Source: Amylibacter sp. (lineage in GTDB: Bacteria > Pseudomonadota > Alphaproteobacteria > Rhodobacterales > Rhodobacteraceae). From it: a stretch of 34,068 nt of DNA. The position numbers and the translations under genes were made by a program. Shown here piece by piece: positions 26,836 to 34,068 of the stretch; within the stretch, counting starts at the first letter, position 1, and every line of letters begins with the position of its first letter. The stretch spans positions 1 through 34,068 of the forward strand of contig JAJFHY010000135.1 of assembly GCA_021775375.1 (NCBI GenBank), given 5' to 3'. The notes under the pieces are model-generated. The model saw nothing but the letters and a program-made list of their open reading frames with translations, was not told the origin of the DNA and searched no databases.

Positions 26836-28734
26836 TTGAACCAACTCCTTATTTGTAGATTGTTAGTTTATTTTGTCGTTGTGGTTGGCCTGTTCGAGTC
26901 GGCTCAAGCGCAAGACACAACAGCTAATTCAAATGCTGAAGTTTCGAAATTACCAACAATCGTTGAGCTTGTACAACAGATGAATACACTTGTATCGGCG
27001 GGTGACCTGGTTGCCGCTGATATGTTGATTAATCAAGCAATAAAAGACATGCGAAATCGCGTGGAGCCTTTGATTATGCAAGCACGTCTTGCATTATTGC
27101 AAAGAAACACTGCCAAGGCTTTTTCCAGTCTTGAGCGCGCTGTTGATCTGGGCTTTGCAGATCTTGGCAAACTTTTGGAAGATCCTGCATTTACAGAGAT
27201 GCAAATCGCCCAGGGAATTGGTGAACTTTTAGAGCGCAGTGCCGCTGTGCCCCGCTTTTCTTCGAATCCTACACCCGCAATCCGGCAGGGTAATACGGTA
27301 AATATTAGCACTAAAAACTTAGTATGGGATGCAAATGCAAAACGGTTCATTGCGTTGATAGATTTGAAACCCAACGATAATAATGCTCCGATGACGTCAC
27401 CTGACGCGACTGGTGCTGATATCGCTTATCTTCGCACCTTAAGTAATGCTTGTGGCCTAAAGGGTGTTCTATATGACAATCGTGACCGCACGCATTCTAA
27501 TTTTTCATATAATCTGTTCCCCCAAATCACCCACACAGTCTATGATAAGCAGTTACAAGCTAACAGCTTTGATTACGCTTTGGGGAATAAGTTAACATAT
27601 ACAGCAATTACATTCGGTAACTCATCAACACGTTATAGTCTTCCAAACGGCGGAAGCTTACCGCGGCGCTCGATGATGTGGCATAACGAAACTGGAAGGG
27701 CATATCAAAATTACACCTCGGATCATATCTATGTGTACCCAGCTGGGCGTGACGATTACCCCGCCAATTGGGCGTATAATTTTTCCAGCAAGGGTAACTC
27801 TAGAAGTGATAAATGGATTTTACGGGATATTGCTTTGATATTGGCGGCATTACCATGTGACACACGAAACAGACTGGATGCTGAAAATTTAATCGCACCT
27901 ACTGTGCAAATGATTTTTCGGCATGGACAACTGCATGTACAGTCTCGTGAAACTTATCTTTCCGGTGCAGCGCACCCAGTGCTCTTTCCTGAATCCGTCA
28001 ATGCGCCAAAACGCATGATGGATATTGCGGCAAGTATGCGCCCAGAAGATATCCCCCCAATGGTGCAAATGAAAATTATTGAAGAGGGGTTTTCAGAAAC
28101 TGCCGGATTGGCAGGGCTCAGCGAGAAACTTGTTACGACCCCTTCTGCTATTGCACGTGTTTGGCGCGGCTGGTCCGGCCGGCAAGTGTTAAAATTAACT
28201 GCTTCTAATACAGTTGACCCAAATGGCCGTGATTTAACTTTCGATTGGAGGATTTTGCGCGGAGATCCCAAGCAAGTGAAAATTGAAGCCAACGGCCCTG
28301 ATGCGACAATAACTATCAATTGGCAGAATAAAACTATTTTATCCCCCGGAGATAACCCCAGAAATATTCGCGTTGATATTGGCGTTTTTGCGAATAATGG
28401 CGTTTACGATAGCACGCCTGGTTTTATATCAATTCATTTTCCGACACACCAGAAACGACGTTATATACGTGGTGTTAATGGCGCACCACAATTGGTGTCG
28501 ATTGATTACGATGCAGTAAAATACAATAGGCTTTTTGATCCAGTATTATACTGGAGCGCGCCGTGGGAGGATCAGTTCGGATATGATGCTAAAGGAAATC
28601 TTGCAGGGTGGGTCAGAAAATCGGCTACATCGCGCACCCTGTTTACAGCTAATGGGCAACTTCCAAATGGGCAAAAACCAGCTTATACAATTCAACGCAA
28701 TAGCAATAAACCGCCTGTTTTAAAGGTACATTAG
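26836..28734 (+). CDS. Exported protein of unknown function: TPR-like N-terminal segment, novel middle region, Ig/PKD-like C-terminal segment
   Basis: TTG start with AGGAG 6 nt upstream; signal peptide ending SAQAQD; helical repeats LVSAGDLVAADMLINQ...RNTAKAFSSLERAVDLGF; LTASNTVDPNGRDLTFDWRILRGDP resembles a PKD/Ig-like 'DPDG-x-LTY-W' motif. Confidence 0.7.
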   Translation: MNQLLICRLLVYFVVVVGLFESAQAQDTTANSNAEVSKLPTIVELVQQMNTLVSAGDLVAADMLINQAIKDMRNRVEPLIMQARLALLQRNTAKAFSSLERAVDLGFADLGKLLEDPAFTEMQIAQGIGELLERSAAVPRFSSNPTPAIRQGNTVNISTKNLVWDANAKRFIALIDLKPNDNNAPMTSPDATGADIAYLRTLSNACGLKGVLYDNRDRTHSNFSYNLFPQITHTVYDKQLQANSFDYALGNKLTYTAITFGNSSTRYSLPNGGSLPRRSMMWHNETGRAYQNYTSDHIYVYPAGRDDYPANWAYNFSSKGNSRSDKWILRDIALILAALPCDTRNRLDAENLIAPTVQMIFRHGQLHVQSRETYLSGAAHPVLFPESVNAPKRMMDIAASMRPEDIPPMVQMKIIEEGFSETAGLAGLSEKLVTTPSAIARVWRGWSGRQVLKLTASNTVDPNGRDLTFDWRILRGDPKQVKIEANGPDATITINWQNKTILSPGDNPRNIRVDIGVFANNGVYDSTPGFISIHFPTHQKRRYIRGVNGAPQLVSIDYDAVKYNRLFDPVLYWSAPWEDQFGYDAKGNLAGWVRKSATSRTLFTANGQLPNGQKPAYTIQRNSNKPPVLKVH

Positions 28735-29047
28735 AAATATCAATACATACATTAGGCAAATATAGTGATTCGTTACATTGGTTCCAAAAAGGAAACAATA
28801 AGGCAAAAATAAGGACATTTTACAAACGAATTTATGATAACTTTTCATCACAACCCTGTTATAATTGGGAAAAACGCAATGAAATTAGGAAATTAAGTCG
28901 AAAAAGTGTCAAAATTGTCAAAAAGTTAAGATTTAAGTTGGACTCGTCGCTGGTTAGTAAGTTATAGTATTAATTGTATTGGGTAGCATATTTACCAAGA
29001 GTTTATTGCATATCCGATTTGGTGAATTTAATTAGTTAGGACAAGCT

Positions 29048-29752
29048 ATGCTTACATTTAGAAAGATTGGATACATCGCCGCAATTGCTGCTGCAGGTGT
29101 ATTAGGCGCAACTGCTGCGTCAGCTACTACTTATAACTTTGAAAGTACCCCTGTCACTGAAAGCGGTGTTGTTGATGGTACTCTTGTAGCCGTTGGCAGC
29201 GGCGGCGAATTGGTTGGTGTTTCAGGTTTTGAATTTGCCGGTGGAACTATTTCCGGTAAAGGCAATTTTGCTTACTTTGATGCACCATCAGGCCCACCCG
29301 GTGGCTTAGGAGCATGTACGGCGTTGACCGCTACTGCTCAATGTGCCCCTTCTAGCGACGACAACGTAACTACTGGTGAAGCTGTCGGCATCAATTTTGG
29401 TGACGGGATAGTGAATACTGTTACATTCCGCGGTACAACAATCGGCGGCAGTAATTCACATGATCTACTCGCTGCTGGCAATACATTCCTATTTTCATTG
29501 GATGGTGTTGTCTTTAAACAAGGTGTAGTTGGTGCTGGTGGTGTCTGGGCTGCAGGTGTGGCAGTAAACAATGTCAATGGCATCTACTTTGCTACAGACA
29601 ACTATGAGTTATACATCGCAAGTGTCGATTACACTGGGGATGATAACCCAAATGGCGGACCAAACCCTGTTCCATTGCCTGCTGGCGGTTTACTACTGCT
29701 AACTGCTTTGGCTGGTCTAGGTGCTGCACGGAAACGTGCTAAGAAATCCTGA
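29048..29752 (+). CDS. VPLPA-CTERM sorting domain-containing exported protein
   Basis: Signal peptide AAGVLGATAASA; C-terminal NPVPLPAGGLLLLTALAGLGAARKRAKKS (VPLPA motif, TM helix, basic tail). Confidence 0.9.
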   Translation: MLTFRKIGYIAAIAAAGVLGATAASATTYNFESTPVTESGVVDGTLVAVGSGGELVGVSGFEFAGGTISGKGNFAYFDAPSGPPGGLGACTALTATAQCAPSSDDNVTTGEAVGINFGDGIVNTVTFRGTTIGGSNSHDLLAAGNTFLFSLDGVVFKQGVVGAGGVWAAGVAVNNVNGIYFATDNYELYIASVDYTGDDNPNGGPNPVPLPAGGLLLLTALAGLGAARKRAKKS

Positions 29753-29779
29753 TCAACAACTTTGATCTTAATATTTTAA

Positions 29780-29806
29780 GGGACCGTTTTAAACGGTCCC
29801 TTTTTT
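29780..29806 (+). terminator. Rho-independent terminator
   Basis: GGGACCGTT-TTA-AACGGTCCC followed by TTTTTT. Confidence 0.85.
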
Positions 29807-29837
29807 ATAACTAGTTTATAGAAGTTACAATTTAGTT

Positions 29838-30659
29838 TTAATCGTAATAACTATACCCATAGCCTTTTTCCATATAGCGGCATTTATTCAAAACAACACC
29901 CAACAGATTTGTATGCTCTGCCAGCTCCCGTTCACAAGCATCAATTTCATCAACTGTTGTACTTTCGGCAGCTGCGACCAAAAGAACGCAATCCACTTGG
30001 TCTAAAAAACCCAATACATCATCGGTTACCATCATTGGCGGCATATCAAAGATGACCAAATTCGGGTCAAACTGCTTTTCAATTTGGCTTAAAGTATCAG
30101 TTATCGCATTGCTTTGCAGTAATTCGGATGGATTGTTGGCCGAATGGCGATTTAAGGCAAATGCCAGGTTATCACCATAGCGCAACATATGATCCTTTAT
30201 TTCTTCACGTCCATCTAGTGCGCGGGAAAACTGGCATGATGTATGAGATAATCCTAACAGCTTTGCCATTGCTGGACGCCGTAAATCCATCTCGGCAACA
30301 ACTGTACGTATATCTTTTTGACGCGCTAGGCTGAAGGCCAAATTTACACAAGTCGTTGTTTTACCACAGGAGCTACCGGGTGACGTTATGGCTAAACGAC
30401 GCCAGTTATTAGCACGCATTTGTTGCAATACTTTGGTACGCATTAAATCGAAATGTGCTGCAGCATGGCCGCCTTCGTACGATTCAATACGATTACGTTT
30501 CATATTGGCCATATTCGGTTTAAGAGTAGCCAATTCATCCCAAGCTAAATCGACTTCGGCCACTGGTATTGATATGTGTTTACGATCAGGTCTCTTATCA
30601 GAACTTTTGCCATTGCGCGTTTTTCGAGCTTTATTTAACGCTGTTTGAATACGTTCCAT
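29838..30659 (-). CDS. Exopolysaccharide-type bacterial tyrosine autokinase (BY-kinase/CpsD-CapB family)
   Basis: ORF 29838..30713; ATG 30659 with GGAAG upstream. AITSPGSSCGKTTTCVNLAFSLA Walker A, VVAEMDLRRPAM Walker A', LVIFDMPPMM Walker B, Tyr-rich tail YGYSYYD. Confidence 0.87.
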   Translation of the reverse strand: MERIQTALNKARKTRNGKSSDKRPDRKHISIPVAEVDLAWDELATLKPNMANMKRNRIESYEGGHAAAHFDLMRTKVLQQMRANNWRRLAITSPGSSCGKTTTCVNLAFSLARQKDIRTVVAEMDLRRPAMAKLLGLSHTSCQFSRALDGREEIKDHMLRYGDNLAFALNRHSANNPSELLQSNAITDTLSQIEKQFDPNLVIFDMPPMMVTDDVLGFLDQVDCVLLVAAAESTTVDEIDACERELAEHTNLLGVVLNKCRYMEKGYGYSYYD

Positions 30660-30669
30660 CACTACTTCC

Positions 30670-32244
30670 CTACTTAGGTATACTGGTTTGAATTTGCTTA
30701 AGCAGGGGATCAAGCCCTGATTTTTCGATCACTTTTTGGACTAGAAGGTCCATGGGAAGATAATACGTATGCAAAGACCATACACCTGCTGGTATACCAA
30801 CCATAATAATTAAAACCACGGATGTTAAAATAGCCCAGCGCGTCATTAACTGACGACGTGTAAATATATACGGTAATGTCGCGATAGGCGCAATTCCAAG
30901 CTGATTTGTAATGTCGACTGGTCGCCGTATTGAGCGATTTAAAAACTCCAGCAGGAAAATTAAACCAAACCCTAACCCAACACCGCCTAAGATGCTAAAC
31001 GCAACGATCTTGCGACGGTTCGGACTATAAGGCTCTACTGGTACAATGGCTTGTTCTATGATGGAAATACGTTGCCCTTTTGATAAAACTTCAATCCGCT
31101 CACCAACTTCGGCTGTCGAACGCCGCGAGACTGCTTGATTATATTGATTTTGTGTGTTTTCATAATCCCGTTCCAACTCAGATAACTTAATAGAATTCCC
31201 CGGTGTTTTCTGAATAGAGTCGGCAAGTTGTTTAAGCTCGTCTTCTACCAATACTTTTTGTTCTCGGATATATTTAATCTGCCCATCAATATCTGCAAGC
31301 TGCAGATCATAAAGTGACATGGTTCTAGTCTCTTCTGATGACTCGCTGGGAAGCTGTTCTAAAACAGTGGCCTCTAGTGCATCAACGCGTGATTGCAGCA
31401 TCTTCACACGAGGGTTGCTAGCTGCATATATTGATAATGCCGCGTCTAATTGCCGTCTAAGATCATTTAGCTGTTGTTGTTCTACACTGACCCGTCCAGT
31501 TGCGCTTTCCACACGTCCAGTACGTTCATAAAACTCAATAAATCGCGCACGCCTGTCACCTAGAATTGCATCATCACGTTGCAATTGAAGCAAGCGTTCC
31601 TGCAAAGCTGTTTGGCGTGTGCGCCTATAATCCAAACTATCAGGTAATGCATTTTGATTACTCATCTTAAATGCCAGAATTTCTGCGTTCAGCTTATCAA
31701 GATCCAACCCAAGGCGGCTTACTTCTTGTGTAAAGAATTCCATCGTCTGTGCTGCACTACCTGATCGTAACTTGACGTTTTCCTGTAAAATCAATGTCAC
31801 GAATTCATTAGCCACCAGTGCAGACTGCACCGCCGTATCAGAATCAAACGAAACCGTAACTGTAGTGGCTCCACCCCACCGGCCACCACCAAGCAATTTA
31901 ATCTTTGTTCTGGATCGCATGTCATTTACAATTTCGGTGGGATTCATATCATTTGTAGCACCATAGATTTGCAAACGATTAACGATATCCAGAATATTTG
32001 CACGTGTAGTTAAACGTTTTTCAATTATTTGGAGTTGCTCAGACGCGCCTGTCGTAACCGTTGAGGACGCCAATTCATCTGGTATTTGTTCACTTTCAAC
32101 AAGCAATAATGCTTCTGCACGATATTTCGCGGGAAGGACCATCGCAAATGATATACCAATTGCGGAAATCAATAGGGCAACTACTAAAAAATATGGAAAA
32201 CGCCGCCAAAAAATTGAGAGGTAATACTTTAGGTCAAGTTTCAT
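30670..32244 (-). CDS. Polysaccharide chain-length determinant / GumC-Wzz family protein
   Basis: N-terminal TM and Wzz domain (LDLKYYLSIFWRRFPYFLVVALLISAIGISFAMVLPAKYRAEALLLVE), coiled coil, C-terminal PVEPYSPNRRKIVAFSILGGVGLGFGLIFLLEFLNRSIR. Confidence 0.9.
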   Translation of the reverse strand: MKLDLKYYLSIFWRRFPYFLVVALLISAIGISFAMVLPAKYRAEALLLVESEQIPDELASSTVTTGASEQLQIIEKRLTTRANILDIVNRLQIYGATNDMNPTEIVNDMRSRTKIKLLGGGRWGGATTVTVSFDSDTAVQSALVANEFVTLILQENVKLRSGSAAQTMEFFTQEVSRLGLDLDKLNAEILAFKMSNQNALPDSLDYRRTRQTALQERLLQLQRDDAILGDRRARFIEFYERTGRVESATGRVSVEQQQLNDLRRQLDAALSIYAASNPRVKMLQSRVDALEATVLEQLPSESSEETRTMSLYDLQLADIDGQIKYIREQKVLVEDELKQLADSIQKTPGNSIKLSELERDYENTQNQYNQAVSRRSTAEVGERIEVLSKGQRISIIEQAIVPVEPYSPNRRKIVAFSILGGVGLGFGLIFLLEFLNRSIRRPVDITNQLGIAPIATLPYIFTRRQLMTRWAILTSVVLIIMVGIPAGVWSLHTYYLPMDLLVQKVIEKSGLDPLLKQIQTSIPK

Positions 32245-33106
32245 TTGTCTTCTTATCTAAATCAAGTGGGTAAGGTGGGAAAAAAATGCCATCATTCAAC
32301 ACATTTCGAACAGTGCTCTCATTGACAGTCTTTCGTTTATCGGAAGAGGCATAAACTAGTGAAAAGTCACATAACTGGTTGACTAGCCGTGGAATGCCCT
32401 TTGTTGCCCAATGTATCAATGTGCAAGCTTCCCGAGTGAATATCATACGAGCGGCACCTGCTTTGCGCAATCTGTGTGCAATATAACCATGTACAGCTTC
32501 TGCATCCATTTCTGATAAATGAAAATTTGCTGATACTCTTTGCGCAAATTGTTTCAGATTAGGTCCGCGTATGATATCCCGTAATTCAGGTTGCCCGACA
32601 AGGATAAGCTGTAACAACTCATCTTTATTTGAGTTTATATTCGTGAACATTCGCAATTCTTCAAGCGCACGTTCACTTAGGTTCTGAGCTTCATCAAAAA
32701 TAAGAACTATCCGACGGCCGGTTGCGTATACTGTAATCAAGTATTGCTGAAACTGATTGAATAACTCAACGTAAGTTGCCTCGCGTGGTGCTTCCTGATC
32801 CAACGATAGAAGAACCCAACGTAACAATTCACCGCGCTCCCCATCACCATGCGCATTGGATATGAGCCCTATCACAATTTCATCGCTGATATCTTTTAGC
32901 AAATAATGCAAAAGTGTAGTTTTCCCGGCACCCACTTCTCCAGTGATCAGTGTAATGGGGGCTTTTGTCATAAGTCCATATTCCAGCATTGTATAAGTGT
33001 GTTTGTGATTTCGTGACCAGAACAGAAAATCCGGGTCGGGCACAAGAGTAAATGGGCGCTCTGTCAGACCAAAATGATCTGTATAGATATTGATAGAACC
33101 TACCAT
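32234..33106 (-). CDS. ExeA-like AAA ATPase of the exosortase/PEP-CTERM EPS-associated type
   Basis: ORF 32234..33133 (GTG); likely ATG 33106. YTDHFGLTERPFTLVPDPDFLFWSRNHKHTYTMLEYGL, TGEVGAGKTTLLHYLL Walker A, VLIFDEAQNLS Walker B. Confidence 0.85.
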   Translation of the reverse strand: MVGSINIYTDHFGLTERPFTLVPDPDFLFWSRNHKHTYTMLEYGLMTKAPITLITGEVGAGKTTLLHYLLKDISDEIVIGLISNAHGDGERGELLRWVLLSLDQEAPREATYVELFNQFQQYLITVYATGRRIVLIFDEAQNLSERALEELRMFTNINSNKDELLQLILVGQPELRDIIRGPNLKQFAQRVSANFHLSEMDAEAVHGYIAHRLRKAGAARMIFTREACTLIHWATKGIPRLVNQLCDFSLVYASSDKRKTVNESTVRNVLNDGIFFPPYPLDLDKKTNET

Positions 33107-33153
33107 TATATTCGCAACCCCACTACGGCCCACATTTATGTAAGGAGAAATTT

Positions 33154-33171
33154 ATCTAGAATGCTCTAGAT
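33154..33171. promoter_or_regulatory. Perfect inverted repeat upstream of the ATPase-Wzz-kinase operon
   Basis: ATCTAGA-ATGC-TCTAGAT. Confidence 0.4.
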
Positions 33172-33535
33172 TAAAGCGCCCTGAACCCCAACATAAACAT
33201 GAAAGCTCTAACCTTTTTTAGAACAGTATACATCTTATATTTATATACTGCTCTGTTATTTATGAATTCATGTCGTGATTGCAACTATGACAATCTATTC
33301 TGGCAAAAGTTTGGATCATCTTTGTCGAGAAAACGGCAGTTTATACTCACCTTCATGGCGAATCATTCCAAATATGGGCGCCCCATTTACGTTAAGTAAA
33401 CTTTTCCAGCACAACCACGAAGCGATAAAATGTGAAAAACAGCTTTATTGATACTCATTTAGAAACAATTTTGTATGACTTGTGGCAAAAATCACTAAAA
33501 GCGCTCTTTTTATTTTGATAATTATTGATGAAATG

Positions 33536-33550
33536 TTAAAATGTGGTTAA
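33536..33550. promoter_or_regulatory. CtrA-type motif TTAA-N7-TTAA upstream of sugar transferase
   Basis: TTAA-AATGTGG-TTAA, inside a tandem 11-bp repeat GTTAAAATGTG/GTTAAATTGTG (33535..33556). Confidence 0.35.
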
Positions 33551-33735
33551 ATTGTGTTGAAGGGAAGATGGTTAGTGTGCGCAGCCTTATTGGCCAAGTA
33601 TCTGGTAAATTTAAGGAATAAAACTCTTAGATATAGATCTTCCAATAAAGTCGAGTGGATTAACTGCCCAACGAGGCGTTCATTTAGTAGTAAGTGTCAG
33701 TATTACTGGCCATGTGTAAAGAATAGAGTTTTATT

Positions 33736-34068
33736 ATGTCAATCCACGATGCAAATATAGTACCTAACAACACATCCATCAGGGTCATGCCCCGCTTAAG
33801 CATGTCTCTAGGACATCAAAGCCTTTATCGGCGTTTTCTTAAAAGATTTATCGATGTAGCTCTATTAATCATTACAGCACCGATCACACTGCCATTAATT
33901 GCATTGCTAGGATTGGTCATCTGGTTAAAATCTGGATCGCACCCATTCTATACACAAGATCGCATTGGTAAAAACGGACAAATTTTCAAACTCTGGAAAT
34001 TAAGAACAATGGTTCCAGGCGCAGATGCACTTTTAGAGGCTTATCTTGCTACAAACCCGGCAGCAAAA
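33736..34068 (+). CDS. Exopolysaccharide sugar transferase (bacterial sugar transferase / undecaprenyl-phosphate glycosyl-1-phosphate transferase family), 3' truncated
   Basis: Not in the ORF track because it is open to the window edge. Translates as MSIHDANIVPNNTSIRVMPRLSMSLGHQSLYRRFLKRFIDVALLIITAPITLPLIALLGLVIWLKSGSHPFYTQDRIGKNGQIFKLWKLRTMVPGADALLEAYLATNPAAK; KRFIDV, TM helix, QDRIGKNGQIFKLWKLRTM are hallmarks. Confidence 0.9.
   Translation, partial: MSIHDANIVPNNTSIRVMPRLSMSLGHQSLYRRFLKRFIDVALLIITAPITLPLIALLGLVIWLKSGSHPFYTQDRIGKNGQIFKLWKLRTMVPGADALLEAYLATNPAAK

Noticed and set aside
28778-28798. TTGGTTCC-AAAAA-GGAAACAA as a terminator for the 632-aa gene
   Set aside because: Stem has a mismatch and is weak, with no U-tract following.
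33106-33135. 9-codon mini-ORF MWAVVGLRI (minus) ending TAATG at the ATPase ATG
   Set aside because: No Shine-Dalgarno on the minus strand; probably coincidental, although TAATG coupling geometry is present.
33199-33399. 66-aa ORF with a hydrophobic, lipobox-like N-terminus (LLFMNSC)
   Set aside because: No Shine-Dalgarno seen and no recognisable family; in an AT-rich gap where small ORFs are expected by chance. Would reconsider if conserved.
33554-33760. 68-aa GTG-start ORF overlapping the sugar transferase start
   Set aside because: Poor coding character (Cys/Arg-rich); overlaps the candidate leader structure and the better-supported sugar transferase frame.
1-34068. CRISPR arrays, tRNA/rRNA genes, transposases, phage or classical defence systems
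   Set aside because: None seen: no regularly spaced repeats, no tRNA-like cloverleaf recognised, no integrase/transposase or restriction-type proteins in the ORFs.

Overview
This looks like an alphaproteobacterial chromosomal segment, probably Rhodobacterales-like (inferred from the VPLPA-CTERM protein, the opg genes and the moderate GC). It is dense in genes. Left to right it holds: a 5'-truncated fused 5-oxoprolinase/hydantoinase (+); an OmpW-family porin (-) behind a consensus FNR-type box; a lipoprotein alpha/beta hydrolase and an SGNH-like protein (-); an exported rhodanese (+); a TTC38-like TPR gene with opgC-opgG-opgH for periplasmic glucan synthesis (-); a DUF302 protein; a CaiB/BaiF CoA-transferase with an acetolactate-synthase-like TPP enzyme (-); nnrS (+); a stand-alone Lrp/AsnC RAM protein (-); an esterase (+); a dipeptide-type ABC transporter operon with a UspA protein (-) and a divergent LysR regulator; a 632-aa exported protein of unknown function; a VPLPA-CTERM sorted protein; and an exopolysaccharide/exosortase-type module of BY-kinase, Wzz-like protein and ExeA-like ATPase (-). 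A sugar transferase (+) runs off the right edge and is missing from the ORF track. I see no tRNA, rRNA, CRISPR array or transposase. The most interesting candidates are regulatory and lineage-specific: the leader of the EPS sugar transferase (CtrA-type box plus an inverted repeat ending at the AUG and a possible pseudoknot), the mutually exclusive hairpins ahead of the TPR-opgCGH genes, the FNR/NNR-type boxes, and the uncharacterised 632-aa protein next to the VPLPA-CTERM/EPS locus. All calls come from reading sequence and motifs; no database search was run.
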